NCBI RefSeq assembly: GCF_946479965.1
Contig: NZ_CAMLHX010000009.1
Span: forward strand, 1-64,000
Direction of reading: 5' to 3'
Length of the DNA: 64,000 nt
Origin: an uncultured Mucilaginibacter sp.
GTDB taxonomy: Bacteria > Bacteroidota > Bacteroidia > Sphingobacteriales > Sphingobacteriaceae
Part shown: piece after piece, positions 35,096-44,510 of the stretch
Position numbering within the stretch: position 1 is the stretch's first letter
Layout: the number at the start of each line of letters is the position of its first letter
The notes under the pieces: model-generated
What the model saw: only the letters and a program-made list of their open reading frames with translations
Database searches by the model: none
What the model was told of the DNA's origin: nothing
Made by a program: the position numbers and the translations under genes

Positions 35096-36046
35096 ATGCG
35101 GGAACCTTTATTTGTTAAACAAAACTCGGCTAAATGGAAAAGCTTTGAAATCGAGCCATCCAATGATCCCGATGTACTGGCCGACCGCTTTATTCAGATA
35201 ACGGATGATCTGGCCTTTGCCAAAACCTTCTATCCCGATTCAAAAACTACTGCTTACCTTAATGCACTGGCAGCGGGCCTGCACCAGTCCATCTATAAAA
35301 ACAAAACCGAAAAGGGCAACAGGTTTATTTCCTTCTGGAAATATGAGTTACCCTTAATATTTTACACCTATCGTAAGGAGTTATTGTACGCTTTTGTATT
35401 CTTCTTTATTTTTTCGCTGATGGGAGCACTGTCGGCAAAATACGATGATAGCTTTGTGCGAATTATTATGGGCGATAGTTATGTAGATATGACGGAGGCC
35501 AGCATTGCAAAGAACGACCCATTTGCGGTTTACAAACAGGAAAACGAGTTTTTGATGTGGCTGACTCTTGGTAGCAATAACGTTTACGTAGCGCTCAAAA
35601 CGTTTGTTTGCGGCATATTTGCCTCGGTAGGCACAATATATATGCTGTTTGTAAACGGCATTGTGCTTGGATCCTTCCAGTATTTTTTCTTTAGTAAAAA
35701 TCTGGGCATGGCATCTGTTTTGGTTATATGGATACATGCCACCATTGAAATATCATCCATAATTATTGCAGGCGCGGCGGGGTTGGTATTGGGCAATTCT
35801 ATACTTTTCCCGAAAACATTTTCACGCATTGAATCTTTGAAACGAGGCGCTAAAGACGGTATGAAAATAGCCATAGGCATTGTGCCTTTGTTTATTGTTG
35901 CCGCCTTTTTAGAAAGCTTTATAACCCGCCATACCGAAATGCCAATGTGGTTAAGTGTGTCTATTCTGGCCTCTTCATTAATTTTTATTATCTGGTACGT
36001 AATTTTATATCCTAAAAAACTATCTAAACCTAAACACACTTACTAA
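35096..36046 (+). CDS. SpoIIM-like (stage II sporulation protein M) membrane protein
   Basis: 316 residues. A 100-residue cytoplasmic N-terminal part (PDVLADRFIQITDDLAFAKT) precedes about five membrane helices (near 98-118, 165-190, 195-215, 225-245, 260-300). Conserved SpoIIM features include the ATIEISSIIIAGAAGLVLG segment. In sporulating Firmicutes SpoIIM joins a peptidoglycan hydrolase complex; in non-sporulating Bacteroidota the role is unknown. It is the first gene of an operon running to 41161, with its stop overlapping the next start (TAATG). Confidence 0.86.
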   Translation: MREPLFVKQNSAKWKSFEIEPSNDPDVLADRFIQITDDLAFAKTFYPDSKTTAYLNALAAGLHQSIYKNKTEKGNRFISFWKYELPLIFYTYRKELLYAFVFFFIFSLMGALSAKYDDSFVRIIMGDSYVDMTEASIAKNDPFAVYKQENEFLMWLTLGSNNVYVALKTFVCGIFASVGTIYMLFVNGIVLGSFQYFFFSKNLGMASVLVIWIHATIEISSIIIAGAAGLVLGNSILFPKTFSRIESLKRGAKDGMKIAIGIVPLFIVAAFLESFITRHTEMPMWLSVSILASSLIFIIWYVILYPKKLSKPKHTY

Positions 36047-36933
36047 TGAAACAACCCAATATTGAATTGGATAAGGTTCGCGACTTCAGTGCGATCATCA
36101 ATGATTCGTTTATGTTTTTGCGGCAAAACTTTAAGCCGCTGCTACGCAGCTTTTTTACCTTTTGTGGGTTTTTTATTGTAGCATCAATTATTGCAAACAT
36201 TGCTCATCAATTAAAAATGCATGAGTTTATGATCGAAAACGGCCTGCCTTCTCTCCCATCAACCCGAATTTCTAATTATTTTCAAACTTGGGGTATAGAG
36301 GCCGCGCTGTCTGTATTATTTATGTTGTTGAGCTATACCGCTATAGCTGTAACTGTGCTATCCTACATCACCATTTATAAGGAGAAGGGCAACGTAGCGC
36401 CTACAAACGAAGAAATATGGGGATATTTTAAATACTATTATTTGAAAATAATAGGCTGCGCGATACTTAACGCTATTATAGTATTTATAGGAGCCGTATT
36501 CTGTTTCATTCCAGGGATATGGTTATATCCCATAATGGCGCTTACCGCGCCTATTATGATCATTGAAAACACCACCTATGGTTACGCGTTCAATCAAAGT
36601 TTCAGGTTGATAAAAGATAATTGGTGGGTAACGTTTGGGGCTATATTTATTATGGGTATAATAGTAGGGATATCCGGTGCTATAGTTAGCATACCAGCTG
36701 CATTATGGAGCCAGCTCTCAATATTACTCCACTTGCCCGGAGGCAAAATTGCGACTGTTCTGAGCAGTATATTAAGCCACGTGGCTTTGGTGTTTTATAT
36801 ATTACCTGTTGTCACTATCGCCCTTTGTTATTTCAGCCTTAACGAGCAAAGAGAAGGGACCGGCTTAATGGCAAGGATAAACCAGATAGGCGAAAACAAA
36901 AACGACGATAACTTACCCGCGGAAGAGTATTAA
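36046..36933 (+). CDS. Uncharacterised membrane protein in the MoxR operon
   Basis: 295 residues with about six hydrophobic segments: 30-50, 80-105, 140-165, 190-215, 235-250 and 255-275. It begins with DFSAIINDSFMFLRQNFKPL and has FCFIPGIWLYPIMALTAPIMI in the middle, features of the glycerophosphodiesterase-type membrane domain or DUF975/YckC-like group. I cannot name a function. Translation is coupled to the SpoIIM gene by a TAATG overlap, and the DUF4129 gene starts 2 bp after its stop. Conserved position in the operon suggests a membrane partner for the MoxR/DUF58 machinery. Confidence 0.65.
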   Translation: MKQPNIELDKVRDFSAIINDSFMFLRQNFKPLLRSFFTFCGFFIVASIIANIAHQLKMHEFMIENGLPSLPSTRISNYFQTWGIEAALSVLFMLLSYTAIAVTVLSYITIYKEKGNVAPTNEEIWGYFKYYYLKIIGCAILNAIIVFIGAVFCFIPGIWLYPIMALTAPIMIIENTTYGYAFNQSFRLIKDNWWVTFGAIFIMGIIVGISGAIVSIPAALWSQLSILLHLPGGKIATVLSSILSHVALVFYILPVVTIALCYFSLNEQREGTGLMARINQIGENKNDDNLPAEEY

Positions 36934-36934
36934 A

Positions 36935-37657
36935 ATGCTTCGTTGTTTTTATATAACCGTAATATTTATAGCGATGCATACGGGCATGGCTTTTTGCGCC
37001 AAACCTGAAAAGGTGGCAAAAAAGCCCCTGGTTGTAAGTTATGATAGCCTGGATGTCAGCAAAAGAGGTTTTGACCAACCCGCTATAGAAAAATACCGAC
37101 AACAGGAAGAGTTTCAATATGATGATGCCTATGTGGGTGAATCGCTCTGGGACCGTTTTAAGAGATGGTTTTGGAGTTTATTTGACAATACCGATACAAG
37201 CATACTTGGTACAGCAATACAATACCTATTAATAACTTTAGGAATTGGCGGCATTGTATTCCTTATTATGAAACTGGCGGGAGTTGACCCCATTAAAGCA
37301 ATAAGAGGAAATTCAGCTTCTGCCGCCTTACCTTACAGCGAATATTCAGAGAATATCCATGAAATTAATATGGATGATGAGCTTGAAAAAGCTGTTAACG
37401 TGCGCAATTACCGCCTTGCCGTGAGGTTGCTTTATTTAAAAAGTTTGAAGCAGCTAAATGACGCGGGTTTAATACATTGGGAAATTAACAAAACCAACAG
37501 CGACTATAGCAACGAGCTGCAGGATTTTGACCAGCGGCTGGCGTTTAACCTGTTAACCCGTCAGTTTGAATATATATGGTACGGCGAATTCAATATTGAC
37601 GCGGATGTTTTTGGGCGGATAAGTAATTTGTTTAAAGATTTTAAAGTTAAGCGCTAA
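36935..37657 (+). CDS. DUF4129 domain protein
   Basis: 240 residues: a signal peptide or N-terminal helix (cleavage near AFCAK), a hydrophilic periplasmic part, a second helix (about 88-110, LLITLGIGGIVFLIMKL) and a cytoplasmic C-terminal DUF4129 domain with NYRLAVRLLYLKSLKQLNDAG and FNLLTRQFEYIWYGEFNI. DUF4129 often marks MoxR/DUF58 operons and also occurs on transglutaminase-like proteins. Its stop overlaps the next start (TAATG). Confidence 0.82.
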   Translation: MLRCFYITVIFIAMHTGMAFCAKPEKVAKKPLVVSYDSLDVSKRGFDQPAIEKYRQQEEFQYDDAYVGESLWDRFKRWFWSLFDNTDTSILGTAIQYLLITLGIGGIVFLIMKLAGVDPIKAIRGNSASAALPYSEYSENIHEINMDDELEKAVNVRNYRLAVRLLYLKSLKQLNDAGLIHWEINKTNSDYSNELQDFDQRLAFNLLTRQFEYIWYGEFNIDADVFGRISNLFKDFKVKR

Positions 37658-38823
37658 TGAAGGACTTTAAGATCTATATAACAATAGGCAGTGTGTTGTT
37701 GATTATTTACCTGATAATTCAGTACAACAAACCCGCACCGGTTAACTGGCAGTCTACTCTGGCATCTGCTGATAAAATTCCGTTTGGCACATACGTACTT
37801 CGTAAACAATTGAATGACATTTTTCCGGATGCAAAGGTTAGCAACACCAATCAGTCTGTATATAATTTCTTCCGCAGGCAGATAAAACCGGGCAACTATA
37901 TTATCGCCGCAAAATCGGTCAATATATCTAAGGCTGATTTTGAGCAGATGGTGAAGTATATAAAAGCGGGCAATAACATTTTCATCACTGCTTTCAGCTG
38001 GAATGGCGCAATTGCCAATAAGCTAAAGTTAAGCACAGCAATTGAGGACGATGCTGCTAAAACAGCAATTAACTTTGCCAATAAAAAGCTAAGACAATCA
38101 CACTATTATAAGTTTGATAAGGATATAAGCGCCCAGTATTTTGACAGTTACGATACGGCCAGGGCAACTATAATCAGCTTTAACAAAGCCGGCAAGGCCA
38201 ACTACCTGCGTTACCGTTTTGGCGAGGGTAGCTTATTGCTTTGCGCCAACCCGGAGCTTTTTACCAACTACAGTTTGCTAACATCGCAAGGAGCAGATTA
38301 CGCGTCAAAAGCGCTGTCGTATCTCCCCGCTCACGACAATATTTACTGGGACCAGTATCAAAATCATGATATTGAAATCGATGGTTCGCCTTTAAGGGTT
38401 TTCTTTAAAAGCCCGGCATTACAATGGGCCTATTATCTGAGTTTGTTTGGTTTAACCTTATTTGTTTTGTTTGAGATAAAAAGGCGGCAGCGCGTTATCC
38501 CAATAATTACGCCTTTAAAAAACACTACAGTTGATTTTGTTGAGGTTGTTGGAAAAGTTTATTACGAAAAACGCGATAACCTCAACATCGCCCATAAAAA
38601 AATATTATACCTGCTTAGTTTTCTGCGCGAGCAATACCAACTTAAAACTACCAGCCTCGACAATGAATTTATTGAAAGCGTAGCATGGAAAACAGGCGCT
38701 GATACCGCTTTTGTGCAGGACCTTGTTGGCTACATTAACTACATTGCCCAGCAAAGCAACGTAACAGACAAAGAACTTATTGAATTGAACCACCTTATCG
38801 AGAAATTTTATCAAAAAATATGA
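37657..38823 (+). CDS. DUF4350 domain protein
   Basis: 388 residues: an N-terminal helix (about 5-21), a periplasmic Rossmann-like DUF4350 region (about 30-230) with FGTYVLRKQLNDIFPDA and FGEGSLLLCANPELFTNYSL, a second helix (about 258-276) and a cytoplasmic C-terminal tail of about 110 residues. The fold of DUF4350 resembles glutamine amidotransferase-like or ABC-type accessory proteins such as GldG. It overlaps moxR by 4 nt. Function unknown; expected partners are the neighbouring membrane proteins. Confidence 0.8.
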   Translation: MKDFKIYITIGSVLLIIYLIIQYNKPAPVNWQSTLASADKIPFGTYVLRKQLNDIFPDAKVSNTNQSVYNFFRRQIKPGNYIIAAKSVNISKADFEQMVKYIKAGNNIFITAFSWNGAIANKLKLSTAIEDDAAKTAINFANKKLRQSHYYKFDKDISAQYFDSYDTARATIISFNKAGKANYLRYRFGEGSLLLCANPELFTNYSLLTSQGADYASKALSYLPAHDNIYWDQYQNHDIEIDGSPLRVFFKSPALQWAYYLSLFGLTLFVLFEIKRRQRVIPIITPLKNTTVDFVEVVGKVYYEKRDNLNIAHKKILYLLSFLREQYQLKTTSLDNEFIESVAWKTGADTAFVQDLVGYINYIAQQSNVTDKELIELNHLIEKFYQKI

Positions 38824-39806
38824 GCACCATGGACGATGAAATATTTGAACAAAGAACAGACTTAAGCAAACTGAGCAACGCGGTTGCGCAAATAAAAGAA
38901 GCCATAGGTCAAATTATAGTAGGGCAGCATGATACCATAGAGCTTATTATAGCTGGTATTTTAGCTGATGGGCACCTGCTTATTGAAGGAGTACCCGGCG
39001 TAGCCAAAACTTTAACCGCTAAGCTGATAGCCAAAACCATTAACGCGCAATACTCCCGTATTCAGTTTACGCCCGACCTGATGCCGTCGGACGTTTTAGG
39101 AACATCTATTTTTAGTCCGAAAAGTAACGCTTTTGAGTTTAAGCGTGGGCCCATTTTCGGGAACATTATCCTGATAGACGAGATCAACCGCTCACCTGCC
39201 AAAACGCAGGCAGCGCTGTTTGAGGTGATGGAGGAACGGCAGGTAACCATTGACGGGCAAACCTACCCAATGCAGGAACCTTTTATAGTACTGGCCACAC
39301 AAAACCCTATTGAACAGGAAGGCACCTACCGCCTGCCGGAGGCCCAGCTTGACCGCTTTTTGTTTAAAATTGAAGTGCGATATCCGACGTTGGAAGATGA
39401 AATAGCTATACTTACGCAACAGCATCAGCAAACCCCTGCTGAGCAGTTGACCCACATAGCCCCCGTACTTTCTGTTGAAGACATTGTAGCCCTGCGTAAA
39501 CAAGTTAAAGGCCTGCACGTTGAACCGAAACTGCTTGAATTTACCGCCAAAATAATACACGAAACCCGCAATAATAAATCTATTTATCTGGGCGGTTCAC
39601 CAAGAGCGTCGTTAGCTATTATTAACGCGTCAAAAGCATTGGCGGCTATAAAGGGGCGCGATTTTATTACGCCTGATGATATCATCGCTACAGCCATACC
39701 TGTATTAAGGCATCGTATCATGCTAACGCCCGAGAAAGAAATGGAAGGGCTTACGCCGGATGATGTTATCCATCAAATAATTAAAAAGATAGAAGTACCC
39801 AGATAA
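38820..39806 (+). CDS. MoxR family AAA+ ATPase
   Basis: 328 residues. Walker A is LLIEGVPGVAKTLTAKL, Walker B IILIDEINRSPAKTQAALFE, sensor 1 FIVLATQNPIEQEGTYRLPE, and the arginine region AQLDRFLFKIEVRYP; the lid domain ends with GGSPRASLAIINASKALA. MoxR ATPases act as chaperones for metalloprotein or membrane complex maturation, nearly always with a DUF58 partner that is thought to present substrates. The start overlaps the DUF4350 gene by 4 nt and the DUF58 gene follows 8 bp after its stop. Confidence 0.94.
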   Translation: MSTMDDEIFEQRTDLSKLSNAVAQIKEAIGQIIVGQHDTIELIIAGILADGHLLIEGVPGVAKTLTAKLIAKTINAQYSRIQFTPDLMPSDVLGTSIFSPKSNAFEFKRGPIFGNIILIDEINRSPAKTQAALFEVMEERQVTIDGQTYPMQEPFIVLATQNPIEQEGTYRLPEAQLDRFLFKIEVRYPTLEDEIAILTQQHQQTPAEQLTHIAPVLSVEDIVALRKQVKGLHVEPKLLEFTAKIIHETRNNKSIYLGGSPRASLAIINASKALAAIKGRDFITPDDIIATAIPVLRHRIMLTPEKEMEGLTPDDVIHQIIKKIEVPR

Positions 39807-39814
39807 ACTTAGGT

Positions 39815-41161
39815 GTGAAAAAATTCTTCAGCAGGTTTTATACTGATCTGTTTTTAACCAACAGATTGTTCATTGCCATTGCGGCTGCAGTGGTATTGTT
39901 TATGCTGTCGTTCTTTTTTCCGTGGCTGGGTGTAGTTCCGCAATTGTTTTTCTGGGCTTTTGTTGTTGTGCTTTTGGTGGATATTATCCTATTGTATCGC
40001 ACACCTAAAGGCGTATTTGCCCGCCGCCACGCACCCGAGCGGCTAAGCAATAACGACGACAACTTGCTTGGCGTATACATTGAAAACAACTATCCTTTTG
40101 CTGTTAACGTGGGTATTATTGATGAGATCCCGTTTCAGTTTCAGAAACGCGACGTGTGGTTTAAGACCCATTTGCAACCGCGCGAAAACAAAGTATTAAA
40201 TTATATTCTGCAACCCCGCAAACGCGGTGAATATGATTTTGGCACTGTAAGGATATATGTAAGCTCTACGTTGGGCTTACTTACCCGCAGATACAATTTT
40301 GAGCAGGCTCAAATGCTGCCGGTTTACCCATCGTTTTTGCAAATGCGGAAGTACGAGCTGATGGCTATATCCAACCGCCTGAGTGAGTTCGGCATTAAAA
40401 AGATACGTCGGCTGGGGCACAGTCTTGAATTTGAGCAGGTGAAAAATTATGTGCCCGGCGATGATTACCGGGCCATCAACTGGAAGGCAACGGCAAGGCA
40501 AGGGAACTTAATGACGAACTCTTACACCGATGAAAAATCGCAGCATGTGTATTGTGTGATAGATAAATCGCGGGTGATGAAGATGCCGTTTGAGGGTCTG
40601 AGTTTATTGGATTACGCCATTAACGCCAGCCTTATCCTTTTAAATGTGGCTATGAAGAAAGAGGATAAGGCCGGCCTGATAACGATAGCAGAAAAAAAAG
40701 GAACGGTTGTGCCCGCCGATAAACGCGCCAGCCAGCTTAATAAAATAATGGAAGCCTTGTATAAAGAGAAGACGCGGTACCTGGAAACCGACATGGGCCT
40801 GCTTTATACAACTATCCGCAGTGTATTAAAACAGCGCAGTCTGGTAGTTTTCTTTACCAATTTCGAAAGCTTGTCGGCGCTTAACCGCCAGCTGCCTTAT
40901 TTAAAAAGGATAGCCAGGTTCCATTTGTTACTGGTTGTGTTTTTTGAAAATACGGAATTGAAAAAACTGAGCGAAGAACATGCGGAAGATGTAGAGGGTA
41001 TTTACATAAAAACCATTGCCGAGAAAATGGCCTTTGATAAAAAGCTTATTGTAAAAGAACTTGCCAAACACGGCATTCAATCTATATTGAGCGCGCCAAA
41101 AGATCTGAACGTTAATACTATAAACCGTTATCTTGAAATAAAGGCCAGGCAGAAATTATGA
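39815..41161 (+). CDS. DUF58 domain protein (MoxR partner)
   Basis: 448 residues starting from a GTG at 39815; no ATG lies nearby and the protein begins KKFFSRFYTDLFLTNRLF just before two membrane helices (about 18-35 and 38-57). The DUF58 core is VPGDDYRAINWKATARQGNL, followed by a von Willebrand A-like part with YCVIDKSRVM in place of a full MIDAS. It is the last gene of the operon, 1 bp from the convergent mechanosensitive channel gene. In known operons DUF58 proteins cooperate with MoxR; the substrate is unknown. Confidence 0.9.
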   Translation: MKKFFSRFYTDLFLTNRLFIAIAAAVVLFMLSFFFPWLGVVPQLFFWAFVVVLLVDIILLYRTPKGVFARRHAPERLSNNDDNLLGVYIENNYPFAVNVGIIDEIPFQFQKRDVWFKTHLQPRENKVLNYILQPRKRGEYDFGTVRIYVSSTLGLLTRRYNFEQAQMLPVYPSFLQMRKYELMAISNRLSEFGIKKIRRLGHSLEFEQVKNYVPGDDYRAINWKATARQGNLMTNSYTDEKSQHVYCVIDKSRVMKMPFEGLSLLDYAINASLILLNVAMKKEDKAGLITIAEKKGTVVPADKRASQLNKIMEALYKEKTRYLETDMGLLYTTIRSVLKQRSLVVFFTNFESLSALNRQLPYLKRIARFHLLLVVFFENTELKKLSEEHAEDVEGIYIKTIAEKMAFDKKLIVKELAKHGIQSILSAPKDLNVNTINRYLEIKARQKL

Positions 41162-41962
41162 TCAGGTGCCTAAAAGCTTTACACCTGCAGCCTTTAGCCC
41201 CTTAATAATATTTTCCTGGAGCTCCATCTTAGTGGTCAAAAAATCGGCCGGCTTTACCCAAACGTTTACCGCAAATCTGATCGAGTCGACCTCCAGGGAT
41301 ATGATGCCTACCCTTATAGCAGGGTTGTTCAATACAGCCTTACTGGCCTTAACGGTATCTAAAATTATTTGCTTTACCTGGTCAATATCTACATTATAGC
41401 CAACCTTAACTTCAAAATCAAGCCTACGTTTACCTTCGCGGGTAACGTTTACTATTACCTCGTTAAATAGCTTGCCGTTGGGAATGATAACCGTTTTGTT
41501 ATCAGCCGTGAGGAGAACGGTATAAAATATCTGTATGGAAGTTACCTTGCCATCCTGACCTTGAGCAACGATGCTGTCGTCGAGCTCAAATGGTTTTAAC
41601 AACAATATAAGTACGCCGCCTGCAAAATTTTGGAATGTTCCTGATAAGGCTAAACCTATAGCTACCGTCGCCCCGCCAAGTATTGTGCTAACATTAATAA
41701 TATTGATTTGGTTTATTGCCAGTACAGATACGATGAGTAAAACGTATAGCGCTGTTAACGACAGACTAAGAAAAAACGGTTGCAAAGAAGAGTGAACTTT
41801 CCGCCTGCTCATCCGGCCACGCAAACGTGTGCCTGTAAACTTAATTATCCGTAGGCCTATTAATAAAACTATTAAGGATAAAATGAATTTAATGCCGTGT
41901 TCTATTAGCCATCTATTGGCCTCGGCATAAAACGTGTGTAAATTGAAATCTTCTAGCTTCAT
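41162..41962 (-). CDS. Small-conductance mechanosensitive channel (MscS family)
   Basis: 266 residues, close to E. coli MscS (286). Three helices: about 18-40, 58-84 and the pore helix near 88-118 with TILGGATVAIGLALSGTFQNFAGG, the Gly/Ala-packed TM3 signature. The beta domain follows (GVLILLLKPFELDDSIVAQGQDGKV and TVIIPNGKLFNEVIVN). It opens under membrane tension to release osmolytes. Upstream on the same strand are a 33-residue ORF (41988-42089) and a -7 box (42142-42149), so its message probably has a leader of about 175 nt. Confidence 0.94.
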   Translation of the reverse strand: MKLEDFNLHTFYAEANRWLIEHGIKFILSLIVLLIGLRIIKFTGTRLRGRMSRRKVHSSLQPFFLSLSLTALYVLLIVSVLAINQINIINVSTILGGATVAIGLALSGTFQNFAGGVLILLLKPFELDDSIVAQGQDGKVTSIQIFYTVLLTADNKTVIIPNGKLFNEVIVNVTREGKRRLDFEVKVGYNVDIDQVKQIILDTVKASKAVLNNPAIRVGIISLEVDSIRFAVNVWVKPADFLTTKMELQENIIKGLKAAGVKLLGT

Positions 41963-41987
41963 GATCGAAGCACGAAGTTAATGAAAA

Positions 41988-42089
41988 TTACCTTCCGTAA
42001 ATAGTCACAAACAACTCGGGCACTTTAAACAGCACCCAGTCAACCAGCGTTGAGCGTACATGTCTTGTTGTTTGTGTTAAGCGTTTCAT
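41988..42089 (-). CDS. Possible 33-residue leader ORF before the mscS-type gene
   Basis: ATG at 42089, TAA at 41988-41990, 25 nt before the channel gene. The peptide begins MKRLTQTTRH, is basic at the N-terminus and then amphipathic (VDWVLFKVPELFVTIYGR). It lies wholly within the predicted leader downstream of the -7 box at 42142-42149. It may be a real small membrane-active peptide, a leader peptide, or chance. No homology is recognised and nothing else supports it. Confidence 0.3.
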   Translation of the reverse strand: MKRLTQTTRHVRSTLVDWVLFKVPELFVTIYGR

Positions 42090-42141
42090 ACTTAGATGTA
42101 TTCAATTGTTGTGCCTCTTTTGGATATTTTAAATCCTGACA

Positions 42142-42149
42142 CAAAAATA
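42142..42149 (-). promoter_or_regulatory. Putative -7 box TATTTTTG for the mscS-type transcript
   Basis: A full match to TAnnTTTG on the minus strand, 180 nt upstream of the channel start and 53 nt upstream of the possible leader ORF. Confidence 0.45.
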
Positions 42150-42246
42150 AGCGGCCCACTGGTCGTTTTTATAGAAAATTAATCATTTGATTAATGGATG
42201 ACCGTCAGTTTACTCAGCGATGACTTTAACAATCGTATTAAAAACA

Positions 42247-42278
42247 AAACCCCTGTATGCAATAACATACAGGGGTTT
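42247..42278 (-). terminator. Intrinsic terminator of groESL
   Basis: A 13-bp perfect stem (42247-42259 with 42266-42278) with a 6-nt loop. Read on the minus strand it is followed by TTTTGTTTTTAA. It lies 40 bp past the groEL stop. Confidence 0.88.
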
Positions 42279-42318
42279 GTATTGTATATCCCTCCTTTAA
42301 AAAGAAGCGAGGGGGCTA

Positions 42319-43953
42319 TTACATCATGCCGCCCATACCGCCGCCGCCCATTGGCGGGCCACCGGCAGATGCTTCCTCAGGATCGTCAGCCAATACACAC
42401 TCTGTTGTTAACAACATAGCGGCAATTGAAGCTGCATTTTCTAAAGCTATGCGGCTTACCTTAGTAGGGTCAATTACACCTGCGCCAATCAAGTTTTCAA
42501 ACTTGTCGGTACGTGCATTGTAACCAAAATCTGCGGTGCCTTCTTTTACTTTCTGTACAATGATAGAACCTTCAATACCTGCGTTCTCGCAGATCTGACG
42601 TAATGGTTCTTCAATAGCGCGACGGATGATCTGGATACCAGTATTCTCGTCTTCGTTTTCACCTTTAAGGTCTGCTAAAGCAGCAACCGCACGGATGAAA
42701 GCTACACCACCACCTGCAACAATGCCTTCTTCAACAGCTGCACGGGTTGCGTGTAATGCGTCGTCTACACGGTCCTTTTTCTCTTTCATTTCAACCTCTG
42801 ATGCGGCACCGATATATAATACAGCAACACCGCCTGATAATTTAGCTAAACGCTCTTGCAATTTCTCTTTGTCATAATCAGAAGTTGTAGCTTCCATCGA
42901 TACAGAGATCTCATTGATACGGCCTTTTATAGCAGCTGCATCACCTTTACCGTTAATAATGGTTGTATTGTCTTTATCGATAGATATTTTTTCTGCCTGA
43001 CCAAGGTCGCTCAGTTCAGCTGATTCTAATTTGATACCTTTCTCTTCAGATATAACAGTACCACCTGTTAAGATAGCAATGTCTTCAAGAATAGCTTTAC
43101 GACGGTCACCAAAACCAGGAGCTTTAACAGCAGCTACCTTCAGTGAGCCGCGGATCTTGTTAACTACTAAAGTAGAAAGTGCTTCGCCTTCCAGATCTTC
43201 AGCTATAATTAACAATGGCTTGCCTGTTTGCACTTGTTTTTCAAGGATAGGAAGTATCTCTTTCATTGAAGAGATCTTCTTGTCGCAGATCAAGATATAA
43301 GGGCTTTCCAGTTCAGCTTCCATTTTGTCAGTATTAGTAACAAAATAAGCTGAAAGGTAACCGCGGTCAAACTGCATACCTTCTACTGTTTTAACTTCAG
43401 TTTCAGTACCTTTTGCTTCTTCAACAGTAATAACGCCTGCGGTACCAACCTTTTTCATCGCATCAGCAATCATTTCGCCAATCACCTCGTCGTTATTTGC
43501 TGATATAGACGCAACTTGTTTGATCTTGCTGAAATCATCACCAACATCTTGTTTTTGTCTTTTCAAATCGGCAACAACAACTTTAACAGCTTTGTCAATA
43601 CCACGTTTCAAATCCATTGGGTTTGCGCCTGCCGCTACGTTTTTAATACCCGCAGTTACAATAGCCTGCGCCAAAACAGTAGCGGTAGTGGTACCGTCAC
43701 CAGCCTGATCTGCAGTTTTTGATGCTACTTCTTTCAGCATTTGAGCACCCATGTTCTCAATAGCGTCTTTTAGCTCAATTTCTTTTGCAACAGTTACACC
43801 GTCTTTAGTTACAGCAGGTGAACCGAACTTTTTATCAATAATTACGTGACGGCCTTTAGGACCCAAAGTAACTTTTACTGCATTAGCCAGAATATCTACG
43901 CCTCTTTTTAGCGCGTCTCTTGCTTCAACGTTATATTTAACTTGTTTTGACAT
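42319..43953 (-). CDS. groEL: Chaperonin GroEL (Hsp60)
   Basis: 544 residues, typical length. The N-terminus [21 protein letters not shown] type start, the ATP-binding [13 protein letters not shown] and GDGTTTATV blocks, the apical-domain segment and the C-terminal Gly-Met tail (GGGGMGGMM) are all present. With GroES it folds cytosolic proteins in an ATP-driven cage. It lies downstream of groES with a 99-bp spacer made of inverted AT-rich words, and ends at a strong terminator. Confidence 0.99.
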   Translation of the reverse strand: MSKQVKYNVEARDALKRGVDILANAVKVTLGPKGRHVIIDKKFGSPAVTKDGVTVAKEIELKDAIENMGAQMLKEVASKTADQAGDGTTTATVLAQAIVTAGIKNVAAGANPMDLKRGIDKAVKVVVADLKRQKQDVGDDFSKIKQVASISANNDEVIGEMIADAMKKVGTAGVITVEEAKGTETEVKTVEGMQFDRGYLSAYFVTNTDKMEAELESPYILICDKKISSMKEILPILEKQVQTGKPLLIIAEDLEGEALSTLVVNKIRGSLKVAAVKAPGFGDRRKAILEDIAILTGGTVISEEKGIKLESAELSDLGQAEKISIDKDNTTIINGKGDAAAIKGRINEISVSMEATTSDYDKEKLQERLAKLSGGVAVLYIGAASEVEMKEKKDRVDDALHATRAAVEEGIVAGGGVAFIRAVAALADLKGENEDENTGIQIIRRAIEEPLRQICENAGIEGSIIVQKVKEGTADFGYNARTDKFENLIGAGVIDPTKVSRIALENAASIAAMLLTTECVLADDPEEASAGGPPMGGGGMGGMM

Positions 43954-43968
43954 GTTTATTTAATTTTT

Positions 43969-44051
43969 GAATTAATGATTTATTGAATTACTGATTTTGG
44001 TATTGATAGATATGAATTCATTAATTCACTCCGTCAATAATTCAGTAATTA
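43969..44051. repeat. Crossing inverted AT-rich words between groES and groEL
   Basis: GAATTAATGA (43969-43978) pairs perfectly with TCATTAATTC (44018-44027), and GAATTACTGA (43985-43994) pairs at 9 of 10 with 44042-44051. The order is a, b, a', b', so the pairings cross as in a pseudoknot. It lies in the transcribed groES-groEL spacer. AT-rich chance pairing is possible. Confidence 0.5.
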
Positions 44052-44052
44052 A

Positions 44053-44346
44053 TTACAGAACTACGTAAATATCAGATTCTCTCATTATCAGGTAATCCTT
44101 ACCGTCAATGGTAATTTCCTGACCGGCAAATTTGCCATAAAGCACTTTATCGCCTTCTTTAACTGACAACGGAATTAAGTTACCGGTTTGTTCGGCATAT
44201 TTGCCGGGGCCTGTGGCTACAACTGTACCGTGTTGGGGTTTTTCCTGAGCAGTTTCAGGAATGTAAATACCTGATGCTGTTTTGGTTTCGGCCGGAGCAG
44301 CTTCAACTACCACCCTGTCTCCGAGAGGTTTGATGTTTAATGACAT
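44053..44346 (-). CDS. groES: Co-chaperonin GroES (Hsp10)
   Basis: 97 residues. IKPLGDRVVVEAAPAETKTASGIYIPE is split here as the N-terminal strand and the mobile loop (TKTASGIYIPET) that contacts GroEL; GDKVLYGKFAGQEI and LIMRESDIYVVL close the barrel. It caps the GroEL ring. First gene of the groESL operon. The upstream region lacks a CIRCE element; a TGTCAT-C-ATGACA palindrome lies at 44511-44523. Confidence 0.98.
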   Translation of the reverse strand: MSLNIKPLGDRVVVEAAPAETKTASGIYIPETAQEKPQHGTVVATGPGKYAEQTGNLIPLSVKEGDKVLYGKFAGQEITIDGKDYLIMRESDIYVVL

Positions 44347-44510
44347 AATGTATACTATTTTTTAGTTTATATAAAAGTTTTACTTCGTGCTTGCTTTTAC
44401 ACATCAATTATGCCAAGCATCAAAAAAAATAAAAATTGGCACTATTGGCTGTTTTATTGTCAGTTTTATTCTATCAGGTTTTCAAGTATGACTCAAGTTT
44501 TAACGCAGTG

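Larger units (their letters stand above)
41963..42318. other. 356-bp spacer between the mscS-type gene and groEL
   Basis: It holds, from left, the possible 33-residue ORF, a minus-strand -7 box TATTTTTG (42142-42149), a perfect inverted repeat ATTAATCA/TGATTAAT at 42178-42195 that could be an operator, and the groEL terminator (42247-42278). Otherwise nothing recognisable. Confidence 0.5.

Noticed and set aside
44436..44452. Sigma54 promoter at TTGGCAC (44436-44442)
   Set aside because: The -12 GC dinucleotide is displaced by two bases from the required position, so it is not a credible site.
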